From Brevibacillus migulae (GTDB taxonomy: Bacteria; Bacillota; Bacilli; Brevibacillales; Brevibacillaceae), in contig NZ_SDKD01000004.1 in the NCBI RefSeq assembly GCF_004521915.1, positions 124,001-188,000 of the forward strand: a stretch of 64,000 nucleotides of DNA, read 5' to 3'. The position numbers were made by a program, and so were the translations under genes. This document shows, piece after piece, positions 33,829 to 42,131 of the stretch; positions within the stretch are counted from its first letter, which is position 1; the number at the start of each line of letters is the position of its first letter. Below the pieces are notes generated by a model. That model ran no database searches. It was not told the DNA's origin and worked only from the letters and a program-made list of their open reading frames with translations.

Positions 33829-35679
33829 ATGTCGCAACAACAACGCCAACAGAAGGATGCGCTGCCTCCTCCTCTGCCGAGACCGGGTGGCTTTGCCGGG
33901 CCGACGCGTGGTCCGGTGGTCAAGCCGAAACATTTCAAAGCAACGTTAAAAAGGCTGTGGCAAACCTTTGGGACACAGCGCAGACGGTTCCCGCTGCTGT
34001 TCTTGATCGTTTTGATCGATTCCATGCTGATGCTGTTAGCCCCGTACCTGCTCGGAAAGTCAATTGACGCGATTGCGGGCGGTCAGGAGTCAATGGGGTT
34101 GTTTGCCACGACCCTGCTCGCCTTGGTCAGCTCCTATATCGCGGATGGGCTCCTGACCTTTTGGCAGGGATGGATGATGACGGGTCTTTCCCAGCGGATC
34201 GTGACCAATCTGCGAGCCACGCTCTTTGCCAAGCTGCAAAAGCTGCCGGTCGCCTTCTTTGACTCACGCACACACGGTGAAATGATGAGCCGGCTGACTA
34301 ATGACATTGACAATGTGAGTACATCCATCTCCCAATCGACGACGCAGTTGATGTCGGGAGCGATCATCATCGTGGGCTCCGTCGTGATGATGCTGGTGCT
34401 GAGCCCGTTGCTTACCTTCGTCACATTGATTACCGTGCCGCTTGTCTTTTTGCTGACCCGCACCATCGCCAAAAAGACCGGCCTGCTGTTCAAAGAGCAG
34501 CAAAAGGAGCTGGGGCGACTGAATGGTCTCATTGAAGAGTCGATTACCGGCATCCAGGTGGTGAAGGCTTTTAACCATGAGGAAAAAGCCATTGCAGAAT
34601 TTGATGCGATCAACGACAAACTGTGCAAGGTCGGCTTGCAAGCGCAAATCTGGTCAGGCTTTCTCATGCCGATCATGAATGTCATCAATAACCTGGGCTT
34701 CGCTTTGGTCGCGGTCGTCGGCGGGATTCTGGCTGTGAAAGGAATGATCACGGTCGGGGTAATCGCCAGCTTTATAAGCTACTCGCGGCAATTTGTCCGC
34801 CCGATGAACGAGATGGCGAATATCTTCAACACGCTGCAGTCCGGTGTGGCAGGGGCAGAACGGGTATTTGAGGTGCTGGACGAAAAAGACGAACCGGCAG
34901 ATGCGCCGGGGGCAGTAGCGCTCACGAACCCGAAAGGACATGTCGTGTTTGACAACGTCAGCTTCGGGTATCATCCGGAACAGCCGATTCTGAAGCAGGT
35001 CAGCTTTGAAGCGAAAGAAGGCAGCAGCACGGCCTTGGTTGGACCTACAGGGGCAGGGAAGACGACCATCATCAACTTGCTCACGCGCTTTTATGATGTG
35101 ACCGGTGGTACGATCTATCTCGATGGCAGGGACATCCGGGAATATACGCGGGACAGTCTGCGCAAAAGCTTTGGCATCGTGCTCCAGGATACGTATCTGT
35201 TTTCGGGCACGATCAAGGAGAATATCAAGTATGGCAGGCCAGACGCGACGGATGATGAGGTGCAGGCAGCGGCAAGGATGGCCAACGCACATACGTTCAT
35301 CAGCCGTTTGCCCCAGCGGTACGATACGATGCTTTCGGAAAATGGCGGCAATCTCAGCCAGGGGCAGCGCCAACTGCTGGCAATCGCGCGGGTCATCCTC
35401 GCGAAGCCATCCTTGCTCATTCTCGATGAGGCGACCAGCAGCATCGATACGCGTACGGAAATTCATATCCAGGAAGCGCTGCTCGCCATCATGAAAGGAC
35501 GGACCAGCTTCGTCATCGCTCACCGGCTGAACACGATTCGGGACGCGGATACCATCATGGTGGTGGATCGAGGCGAGATCGTGGAGCGGGGGAATCATGC
35601 GGAGCTGATGGAGCAACAAGGCTTCTACTATCAACTTTTCTCCAATCAATTCAAAAATATAGAAGCAGCCGTCGAATAA
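33829..35679 (+). CDS. Heterodimeric ABC exporter subunit with canonical catalytic Glu (YheH/BmrD-like)
   Basis: A 616-residue half-transporter. It has a Pro/Gln-rich N-tail (about residues 1-35), six transmembrane helices, and an ATPase with Walker A GPTGAGKTT, Walker B plus Glu (LILDEATSS) and H-loop His (VIAHRLN). The signature is altered to LSQGQ. In an asymmetric dimer this altered signature faces the degenerate Walker B of the partner, while the intact LSGGQ-type motif of the partner completes this canonical site, which matches the two sequences. The start is ATG 33829 with GGGAGGT inside the previous gene. A terminator follows. Confidence 0.92.
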   Translation: MSQQQRQQKDALPPPLPRPGGFAGPTRGPVVKPKHFKATLKRLWQTFGTQRRRFPLLFLIVLIDSMLMLLAPYLLGKSIDAIAGGQESMGLFATTLLALVSSYIADGLLTFWQGWMMTGLSQRIVTNLRATLFAKLQKLPVAFFDSRTHGEMMSRLTNDIDNVSTSISQSTTQLMSGAIIIVGSVVMMLVLSPLLTFVTLITVPLVFLLTRTIAKKTGLLFKEQQKELGRLNGLIEESITGIQVVKAFNHEEKAIAEFDAINDKLCKVGLQAQIWSGFLMPIMNVINNLGFALVAVVGGILAVKGMITVGVIASFISYSRQFVRPMNEMANIFNTLQSGVAGAERVFEVLDEKDEPADAPGAVALTNPKGHVVFDNVSFGYHPEQPILKQVSFEAKEGSSTALVGPTGAGKTTIINLLTRFYDVTGGTIYLDGRDIREYTRDSLRKSFGIVLQDTYLFSGTIKENIKYGRPDATDDEVQAAARMANAHTFISRLPQRYDTMLSENGGNLSQGQRQLLAIARVILAKPSLLILDEATSSIDTRTEIHIQEALLAIMKGRTSFVIAHRLNTIRDADTIMVVDRGEIVERGNHAELMEQQGFYYQLFSNQFKNIEAAVE

Positions 35680-35686
35680 CGGAAAG

Positions 35687-35713
35687 GCCGGGGATAGATG
35701 CCCGGCTTTTTTT
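35687..35713 (+). terminator. Rho-independent terminator of the ABC exporter
   Basis: GCCGGG pairs with CCCGGC, followed by seven T. Confidence 0.85.
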
Positions 35714-35880
35714 ATGCTCCGTCAGGCATTTGCATCGAGCATGGCTGGAATATGTGAATGAAGGTAAAATGAACTATTTTTAGCCAAATTGCACACATGT
35801 CCTACAGCAAATCCAAATCTCTCTGTATACCTTGTTAGGGTAGTACAAATTCAATTGGATAGGAAATAGGAGGTTGAAAG

Positions 35881-36258
35881 ATGAAAGTGTGCATCAACGA
35901 TAAAGAGTTGAAAGAGTATTTCGAAGGGTTGAAGCGAGTCGTCTGGGGACCCAGGGATCCCAAGCCCGGTGACGATGAAGGCTGCCATCCGCAATCAATC
36001 CGCGAGGCTCTTCGCCAAGAGCTCTTCTCTGCCGACTTTGCCGTTTTTCTCCAAAAAAATACAAAAGGCAAATGCGAAAAGTCCTTTCGCGATGTATTAG
36101 AGCATTTTCTCCATCAGTCGATCGAGCTGGGCACTGATGCCGGCAGCATTGTTGGCGTCCTGCAGGAGCTTGGCAAAGATTACGCAGAGATCAATGAACC
36201 CAGCGGCTCGAGCGTACTGATTCGTTTTGATCAAATCAACTACGTGCAAGCGTTGTGA
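35881..36258 (+). CDS. Hypothetical protein, first gene of a glycan locus
   Basis: A 125-residue acidic protein that I do not recognise. It has three Cys (KVCIND, EGCHPQ, GKCEKS), a predicted helical middle (DVLEHFLHQSIELGTDAGSI) and a C-terminal stretch VLIRFDQINYVQAL that resembles the end of the next protein. No signal peptide or membrane segment is seen. AGGAGG is well placed 7 nt before the ATG. It starts an apparent six-gene unit ending with a pyruvyltransferase. The Cys content and company suggest a spore-surface role, which is only inference. Confidence 0.75.
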   Translation: MKVCINDKELKEYFEGLKRVVWGPRDPKPGDDEGCHPQSIREALRQELFSADFAVFLQKNTKGKCEKSFRDVLEHFLHQSIELGTDAGSIVGVLQELGKDYAEINEPSGSSVLIRFDQINYVQAL

Positions 36259-36277
36259 ATAAGGGAGGTTTTCAGGG

Positions 36278-36475
36278 ATGGATTTTCAAAGCAAATTGGC
36301 AACATGGATCGGTGATACGGTACAAGTGGTGACCACTTATCAGGTAACGACCGGGGTATTGGTAGGAGTGACCGATACAACCGCAACCATTCGCACAGCG
36401 AGCGCACCGGGTTATGGCAGCGGGCAAGATGTGATTTATCAATTGGATCGCATTATCTACGTCCGTGGCGAATGA
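36278..36475 (+). CDS. Small beta-rich hypothetical protein (possible SH3/Lsm-like barrel)
   Basis: A 65-residue protein made mostly of beta-forming segments (DTVQVVTTYQVTTGVLVGVTD, then TATIRTAS) ending in VIYQLDRIIYVRGE. The pattern resembles small Lsm/SH3-like barrels such as the DUF2642-type spore proteins of bacilli; family membership is not certain. Its last residues align with the end of the preceding protein. AAGGGAGG precedes the ATG, and its stop overlaps the next start (ATGA), so expression is coupled to the glycosyltransferase. Confidence 0.75.
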   Translation: MDFQSKLATWIGDTVQVVTTYQVTTGVLVGVTDTTATIRTASAPGYGSGQDVIYQLDRIIYVRGE

Positions 36476-38085
36476 GGAAGGCGGGAACCGATAATCGACG
36501 CAGGCTAACATTGTCCATTATCATTCCCGTCACGGAGGAAATCGGCTTTCTTGCCGACATGATCGCCATCTGTCGCCATCTCGCTCCTCTGGAGATGATC
36601 GTGGTATGTCCGCAGCAGCTGATGGGTACTTTTCAACTCCCTGAAGAAGCCGGTTGCCGCGTGATTTCTTTGGAGGAGCCTGCGGGACTTTTTGCGGGGC
36701 GGTCTGTGGGGGCAAAGCATGCCCAAGGAGATGTGCTGCTTTTTCTCGATGAGGGGAGAATCTTTCCACTGCCTGCCTTGCAGCGGTTTTTGTTCCCTGT
36801 CTTGTACGGGAACGCACAGGCCGTGCTGTCACTGGCAGACAAGCGCAGCAGCAGAAATCGGACGAGAAGAGGCTCGGTCCGATGCCTCTCGCTGCTGGTG
36901 AATGAATGCTGTGGCCGGGCGAGTCTGCAGGAGGCCACTCTTTTTGACGTCCCCCATGCATTGACAGCAGAAGCGCTCCGGGAAATCGGCACGGATCGAC
37001 TGGCATATCCGGCGGAGGCTCATCGACAGCTGGTGTGCAGCCAGATGAACATCGCGGTGCAACCGATCGCTCCCATGAAAGAGCGGCAATCGTTTCGACC
37101 GTCCTTGCATGCGGCCTTGAGGTGGGAGCTTTCCCGTTATGAGCACATGGTAGTGGAACAGCAGATTCGCGCTTTTTCCCGGCTTCCCGTAAGAGCCGGG
37201 TATACGGACGGGGGAAGACGAAGGGATATCGTGGAAGGACTTTTCCAACAGTTAGCGGGGATTCCCGTGACTCAGCGGGGAAGCTGGCCGCTCCGGCGAT
37301 CCTCTCTTTATAGGGGACAGCGTCTATCGGTGATCATCCCAGCTTGCAACGAGGAAGCCACGATCGACGATGTGATCCGGGAAACGTTGATGCTGGAGCC
37401 TGCGGAGATTATCGTCGTCGTGAACGGCTCTACGGATCAGACGGCAGCGATCGCCAAAAGATCCGGGGTCACCACGGTCGAATATCCCGAACCGCTTGGT
37501 GTAGACACAGGACGGGCGATCGGTGCGCTGCTGGCCAGGGGAGATCTCCTGCTCTTCATCGATGCAGATTTTGTCATTCCTGCCCGCGATATGTACCCGT
37601 TTCCTCTCGCTTGTGAAAAAGGTATCGATGTTGCCCTCAATGATTTGTCTGGTTTCCTGGAGCCGCATCATGAGAGCAATCTGGTGGTTGCGGCCAGGCA
37701 GGCGCTGAATGTGGCGGTGAATCGAAAGGATTTGGCGATCGGCTCCATGGTGACGGTCCCTTTTGCCATGCGGCGAGAAGTCGTTGCCGCCATCGGGTGG
37801 CAACTGCTCCTGTGTCCGCCCAAAGCGCAAATCGCCAGTGTATGGACGGGCTTTCAGCCTCAGCTCGTTCATGAAGTGAATATTTTTTCATCCAACCGGT
37901 TTCGGCCTCAGAAGCATCTGGCTGGGGCCGGGACAACCAAGTCGGCTGCGGTCGAACAGATTCTTGGTGATCATATCGAAGCGTTTCAATATCTTGCCAA
38001 TCAGCTTTGCACGATACAAGGTGGTGAACAAGTTGCCTATGGACAGAATATCCGGTCTCGTCAGCGTGGTGATTACGAATCATAA
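36472..38085 (+). CDS. Tandem family 2 glycosyltransferase (one degenerate, one intact domain)
   Basis: A 537-residue protein with two GT-A domains. The N-terminal one (LSIIIPVTEEIGFLADM, about residues 13-130) has DEG where the metal-binding DxD is expected, so it may be inactive. The second (LSVIIPACNEEATIDDVI, about 284-450) has an intact DAD (LLFIDADFVIP) and should transfer a sugar from an NDP donor. No membrane helix is evident. The start overlaps the previous stop, and the 3' end overlaps the next glycosyltransferase by about 50 nt. The acceptor is unknown, probably a surface glycan. Confidence 0.85.
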   Translation: MRKAGTDNRRRLTLSIIIPVTEEIGFLADMIAICRHLAPLEMIVVCPQQLMGTFQLPEEAGCRVISLEEPAGLFAGRSVGAKHAQGDVLLFLDEGRIFPLPALQRFLFPVLYGNAQAVLSLADKRSSRNRTRRGSVRCLSLLVNECCGRASLQEATLFDVPHALTAEALREIGTDRLAYPAEAHRQLVCSQMNIAVQPIAPMKERQSFRPSLHAALRWELSRYEHMVVEQQIRAFSRLPVRAGYTDGGRRRDIVEGLFQQLAGIPVTQRGSWPLRRSSLYRGQRLSVIIPACNEEATIDDVIRETLMLEPAEIIVVVNGSTDQTAAIAKRSGVTTVEYPEPLGVDTGRAIGALLARGDLLLFIDADFVIPARDMYPFPLACEKGIDVALNDLSGFLEPHHESNLVVAARQALNVAVNRKDLAIGSMVTVPFAMRREVVAAIGWQLLLCPPKAQIASVWTGFQPQLVHEVNIFSSNRFRPQKHLAGAGTTKSAAVEQILGDHIEAFQYLANQLCTIQGGEQVAYGQNIRSRQRGDYES

Positions 38086-38740
38086 CCGCGCTCCTTATAT
38101 CAGGGAGTGCCTGGACAGCATCAGCAGACAGAGCTATCCGCAGTGGGAAATCATCTTCGTTGACGATGCCTCTACCGATGAATCGGTGCGAATCGCCCAA
38201 GAGTGGCTCGAACAGCATCGCGACTCCCTTCCTATGGAAAATCAGGTGATCATCCATTCCCTGCCCCGCAATATGGGCTTTGCCGGAGCGATCAATGTCG
38301 GCTTGTATTTGGCCCGGGGTGAATTTATCGCCATTCAGGATTCGGATGATTACTCACATATACTTCGTTTGCAAAGACAAGTCGATTTTCTGCAAAGTCA
38401 CCCCGAGATTGAGCTGGTCGGCACCAATTATTATTCATTTCCGCATGACCAGCCGGAGCAAAAGAAGCTCGCCAATTGGATCCAATATGGGGAAGACATC
38501 CGCAGGGTATATGGCAATGGAGGTCACTGTGTCTGCCACGGCACCATCCTGTTTCGCGGACAGCTGTTTGACCAGATCGGCGGACCGACCCGCCGGATCC
38601 ATGGCGCCGAGGACTATGAATTCATCGCAAAAGCCCTGAATGCCAAAGCGCGGATTGAGAATCTTCCAGAGGCTTTGTATTTCTATCGGGTTCACGCGAA
38701 TCAAAGATCGAGCCAATTCTATCGAAAAAGGGAGGTGTAA
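38033..38740 (+). CDS. Family 2 glycosyltransferase
   Basis: A GT2 enzyme of about 235 residues. It has the N-terminal nucleotide-binding strand VSVVITNHNRAPYIRECLDS, the FVDDASTDES motif, a DxD-type DSDD (FIAIQDSDDYS) and the C-terminal acceptor region GAEDYEFIAKAL. TTG 38033 is 8 nt after AAGGTGG; ATG 38039 is the alternative. It overlaps the previous gene and is followed closely by the GT4 gene, so it is part of the same unit. Confidence 0.88.
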   Translation: MPMDRISGLVSVVITNHNRAPYIRECLDSISRQSYPQWEIIFVDDASTDESVRIAQEWLEQHRDSLPMENQVIIHSLPRNMGFAGAINVGLYLARGEFIAIQDSDDYSHILRLQRQVDFLQSHPEIELVGTNYYSFPHDQPEQKKLANWIQYGEDIRRVYGNGGHCVCHGTILFRGQLFDQIGGPTRRIHGAEDYEFIAKALNAKARIENLPEALYFYRVHANQRSSQFYRKREV

Positions 38741-38744
38741 CGCC

Positions 38745-39872
38745 ATGACTGATAGCCCTTATCGCATCTTAATGGTGCTGGATAATCTGGGGACAGGCGG
38801 AACTGAGACGCATGTGCTCAGCTTGAGCAAACCGCTTCGGGAAAAGGGAGTGCAGCTTCATTACGCAGGTGCCGACGGTCCCTTGCACCAAACGTTTGTC
38901 GAGGCGGGCTTTCAGATCCACATTGTCCAATCGAATCTGGAGCCTTTAGCGGCACGCAAGGAAATGCTGAAGCAGTCCTATCGAGGCATCATGCAAGAAA
39001 ATAACATCAACATTGTCCACGTCCATCAAACGCCGTCCGGTCTGGTAGCGGCAGCTGCAGCCAAGGAACTCGGCATTCCTGTCGTGTTTACGATGCACGG
39101 CACGTATTACCCCAAGGGGGAAGCGGTGCAATTGGCACAGCTCTGTGACGCAGTCATCACGGTGAGCAAGCCTGTGCAGCGGTACTGGCAAAAAGCGCAA
39201 ATCGCCTCTACCGTCATCTCCAATGGGGTAGATTTTGAAGCCTTTCATCCGATCGCAGAAGCAGACCTGCAAGCAGCCGAGCTGCCCGATATTCCGCCAG
39301 ATGCCACGGTTGTCACCTATGTGAGCCGCTTGGCCTGGCAAAAGGCGACGGTATGCAATATGGTGCTGCGCGCCTCTCGGATCCTGCTGCCGGAGATCCC
39401 AAGCCTGCATATCGTCGTCGTGGGAACCGGGGCATCGTCGTTCCATGTGCATGAGTTAGCCAAAAATCTGAACAAGGCGGCAGGGAAGCCATACATTCAT
39501 GTCGTGGGCGAACAAACCGAGGTACAGCCCTTCTATGGGTTCAGCGACCTCGTCATCGGAACCGGACGTGTGGCGCTGGAAGCTTTGGCCTGCGGAAAAC
39601 CGGTGCTGGCGATCGGCAACCACGGATTTTTCGGACTGGTTACGCCGCCATCCTACAACCTCGCGTGGGAGTACTACTTCGGAGATCACTTTTCGGTACA
39701 AAAGCCCGCCCCCAATCTGATAGCCGATGCACTGCGCAAAGCATTCGCCAACCGACAGGAACTGCAAAAGATCGGTGCCTTGGGAAAAGAGTGGGTCCGT
39801 ACCGAATTCGATATCGTCAAGAAAAGCGCTCAGCTGCTGGAAGTCTACGAGCAAGTGCGCGCAAAACATTAA
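38745..39872 (+). CDS. Family 4 glycosyltransferase
   Basis: A 375-residue GT-B retaining glycosyltransferase. The N-terminal loop DNLGTGGTETHVLSL binds the acceptor side, HVHQTPSGLVAA and the VISNGVD linker are typical, and the donor-site EX7E region is near the end (TGRVALEALACGKPVLA). It has GGAGGTG 7 nt before the ATG. It probably adds a sugar to the same glycan as its neighbours. Donor and linkage cannot be read from sequence. Confidence 0.9.
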   Translation: MTDSPYRILMVLDNLGTGGTETHVLSLSKPLREKGVQLHYAGADGPLHQTFVEAGFQIHIVQSNLEPLAARKEMLKQSYRGIMQENNINIVHVHQTPSGLVAAAAAKELGIPVVFTMHGTYYPKGEAVQLAQLCDAVITVSKPVQRYWQKAQIASTVISNGVDFEAFHPIAEADLQAAELPDIPPDATVVTYVSRLAWQKATVCNMVLRASRILLPEIPSLHIVVVGTGASSFHVHELAKNLNKAAGKPYIHVVGEQTEVQPFYGFSDLVIGTGRVALEALACGKPVLAIGNHGFFGLVTPPSYNLAWEYYFGDHFSVQKPAPNLIADALRKAFANRQELQKIGALGKEWVRTEFDIVKKSAQLLEVYEQVRAKH

Positions 39873-39888
39873 CACGGGAGGCACAAGC

Positions 39889-40944
39889 ATGAAAAAAATT
39901 TTATATGTGGGGTGGATCGGATTTAACAATCTGGGAGACGAATTGATGTGGCATGTTTTCCGCGATCTGGCGGAAAAACACCTCGATCCGGCACAAGCAG
40001 AAGTCATCCCGTCCCTGCCGAAGATCGATCTCAAGAATCTCAATCCGTACGACACAGTCGTTCTCGGCGGAGGCTCCCTGCTGATCCCCGGCTATGTGGA
40101 CGTCGTTCACAAGGCCGTGCAGCTGAAGAAAAACGTCGTCATCTGGGGCAGCGGATATGATTCACTGGAACCTGTTACACTTGATGAAAACGGAGCATTC
40201 TCCCTTCCCCCGGTCCAGCCGAATGAGCGGATGCGGCACATGCTGGATGAGATTGGCGAGCATGCTTCCTTTTTTGGCATCCGTGGCCCCTTAACGTATC
40301 AGTACCTACAGCAGCTTGGCGTGCGTGCAAAGCCCATCATCAGCGGGGATCCGGGCATGCTGCTTTTGCCGCAGACTCCTGTAGAAGCGATCGATCTGGC
40401 TGGAAAGTCCATCATCGGCATCAACTGGGGCACCTCGTACAACCGCATTTATGGGAAAAATGAGGCAGTTGTGGAAGAAGCGCTGACCGAAGCCGCTAAA
40501 GCACTCATCAAAGATGGACATCACATCTATCTGTTTGCGATGTGGGGACCGGATCGGGAAGCCATCAAGCGTCTCTACAAAAAAATAGCTGCCCCTGACC
40601 ATACTACCCTCGACCTGACTCTGCATAATCACGTGGAACTGATGAAACGAATCAGCGGATTTCAAGCGACGATCAACTTCAAGCTACATGCCAATGTGAT
40701 CAGCGCTGCGGCGGGCGTACCGTTTGTCTGCCTGGCATACCGCTTCAAATGCCTGGACTTTGCCTGCTCGCTCGGTGCTCCGGAAACCATCGTTTCAACC
40801 GATCATGCCCAGCTCCAACAAGAAATCCTCACCCGTACGCAGGAAGTACTGCAAAATCGAGACACGCTTGCAGCGAAAATCAAGGCGCAGCAAAAAGCAA
40901 TCATGCAAGAGCTGGAGCAGCCGTTTCTGCAACAGCTTTTGTAA
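39889..40944 (+). CDS. Polysaccharide pyruvyl transferase (CsaB-like)
   Basis: A 351-residue protein of the polysaccharide pyruvyltransferase family. It has YVGWIGFNNLGDELM at the N-terminus, the glycine-rich TVVLGGGSLLIPGY, and the C-terminal signature NFKLHANVISAAAGVPFVC. It adds ketal-linked pyruvate from phosphoenolpyruvate to sugars of a secondary cell-wall or spore polymer; such pyruvylation often anchors SLH proteins (family knowledge). GGGAGG precedes the ATG. It is last in the unit and is followed by a terminator. Confidence 0.88.
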   Translation: MKKILYVGWIGFNNLGDELMWHVFRDLAEKHLDPAQAEVIPSLPKIDLKNLNPYDTVVLGGGSLLIPGYVDVVHKAVQLKKNVVIWGSGYDSLEPVTLDENGAFSLPPVQPNERMRHMLDEIGEHASFFGIRGPLTYQYLQQLGVRAKPIISGDPGMLLLPQTPVEAIDLAGKSIIGINWGTSYNRIYGKNEAVVEEALTEAAKALIKDGHHIYLFAMWGPDREAIKRLYKKIAAPDHTTLDLTLHNHVELMKRISGFQATINFKLHANVISAAAGVPFVCLAYRFKCLDFACSLGAPETIVSTDHAQLQQEILTRTQEVLQNRDTLAAKIKAQQKAIMQELEQPFLQQLL

Positions 40945-41000
40945 GGTGGATTCTGAAGCCCTCTGTCGATAAGGAATGGTTTGTGATTACAAAATAGCAG

Positions 41001-41034
41001 AAAAGCCCGTTCCGTGATTGGAGCGGGCTTTTCG
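41001..41034 (+). terminator. Rho-independent terminator of the glycan locus
   Basis: AAAAGCCCGTTCC pairs with GGAGCGGGCTTTT around GTGATT. Confidence 0.85.
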
Positions 41035-41043
41035 CATGCGAAA

Positions 41044-41052
41044 TGCTATAAT
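41044..41052 (+). promoter_or_regulatory. Extended -10 promoter of the aldo/keto reductase gene
   Basis: TGCTATAAT is a perfect extended -10 element 42 bp before the gene. The -35 region would fall in the preceding terminator and is poor. Confidence 0.5.
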
Positions 41053-41093
41053 AATAGGCATGATTGTTTTGCCAATGTGAAGGAGTGAACAAG

Positions 41094-41996
41094 ATGAAAA
41101 CGATCACTGTTCATCAGGACTTGCAATTTTCCGCGATTATCCATGGCTTGTGGAGACTGGCAGAGTGGAAGCTTTCGGCGGCAGAGCTGCTCCGATTGGT
41201 CGAGGAATGCCTGGATCTCGGGATTACCACTTTCGATCATGCGGACATCTATGGCCGCTATACCTGTGAAGGACTGTTTGGCGATGCTTTGGCATTAAAA
41301 CCGTCACTCCGTGAGCAAATGCAGCTGGTGACCAAATGCGGGATCAAATTGATGACGCCGGACAGACCGGAGCAGAAGCTGCCCTTCTATGATACAAGCA
41401 AGGTACATATCGTCAATTCCGTAGAGCGCTCGCTGCAAAATCTGCGTACAGACTATATCGATCTGCTGCTGATCCATCGCCCGGATCCGTTGATGAATCC
41501 GGAGGAAGTAGCGGAGGCTTTTGTACAATTGCGGGATCAAGGCAAGGTCAGACACTTCGGGGTATCCAATTTCACCACGTCCCAGTACGATATGCTCCAG
41601 TCTTACCTGGATATGCCGCTGGTCACCAATCAGATTGAAATTTCGGTACTTCATCTAGACAATATGCAAAACGGCACGCTCGACCACTGCCAGATGAAAC
41701 GCATCGCCCCGATGGGCTGGTCGCCGCTCGGCGGAGGCAGAATTTTCACTTCGGAAGATGAGCGGGCAGTGAGACTGCGCCAAAAGCTGACCGAGATTGC
41801 CGCAGAGACCGGAGCTGCCTCGATCGATCAGATCATGTATGCATGGCTGCTGATGCATCCGGCCCGCATCATGCCGATTGTCGGCTCCGGCAAGCTGGAG
41901 CGGATCAAGACAGCGGTGGACGCGCTTGATGTGACGATTACCCGCCAGCATTGGTTTGAGATTCTGAAAGCTTCTCTCGGAAAGGATGTAGATTGA
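41094..41996 (+). CDS. Aldo/keto reductase (YdhF-like)
   Basis: A 300-residue NADPH-dependent oxidoreductase with a TIM-barrel fold. The catalytic tetrad region is visible: Asp and Tyr in FDHADIYGRYTCE, Lys in QLVTKCGI, His in LLLIHRPDP. The cofactor end carries PIVGSGKLERI. It resembles E. coli YdhF. The physiological substrate is unknown. AAGGAGTGA precedes the ATG at 41094, so the earlier in-frame codon at 41064 is not needed. It is a single gene with its own promoter. Confidence 0.9.
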   Translation: MKTITVHQDLQFSAIIHGLWRLAEWKLSAAELLRLVEECLDLGITTFDHADIYGRYTCEGLFGDALALKPSLREQMQLVTKCGIKLMTPDRPEQKLPFYDTSKVHIVNSVERSLQNLRTDYIDLLLIHRPDPLMNPEEVAEAFVQLRDQGKVRHFGVSNFTTSQYDMLQSYLDMPLVTNQIEISVLHLDNMQNGTLDHCQMKRIAPMGWSPLGGGRIFTSEDERAVRLRQKLTEIAAETGAASIDQIMYAWLLMHPARIMPIVGSGKLERIKTAVDALDVTITRQHWFEILKASLGKDVD

Positions 41997-42043
41997 TCAA
42001 CGGCCGCTGTCGATGATCCTGTATTACTTCCCCGTCCATGGCA

Positions 42044-42070
42044 GGAGGGTGCCCAGTGCGCGCACCCTCC
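42044..42070. other. Strong GC-rich hairpin between convergent genes
   Basis: GGAGGGTGC pairs with GCGCACCCTCC around a short loop. It lacks a T-run on either strand, so it is not a classical terminator, but it could stop or protect 3' ends of the convergent aldo/keto reductase and sensor kinase transcripts. Confidence 0.4.
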
Positions 42071-42131
42071 CCTGCTCTGCGGCGGTTCTCCCTCTCCACC
42101 GATCCCTCCCCTATTCGAAAAGGCAGTTTCA

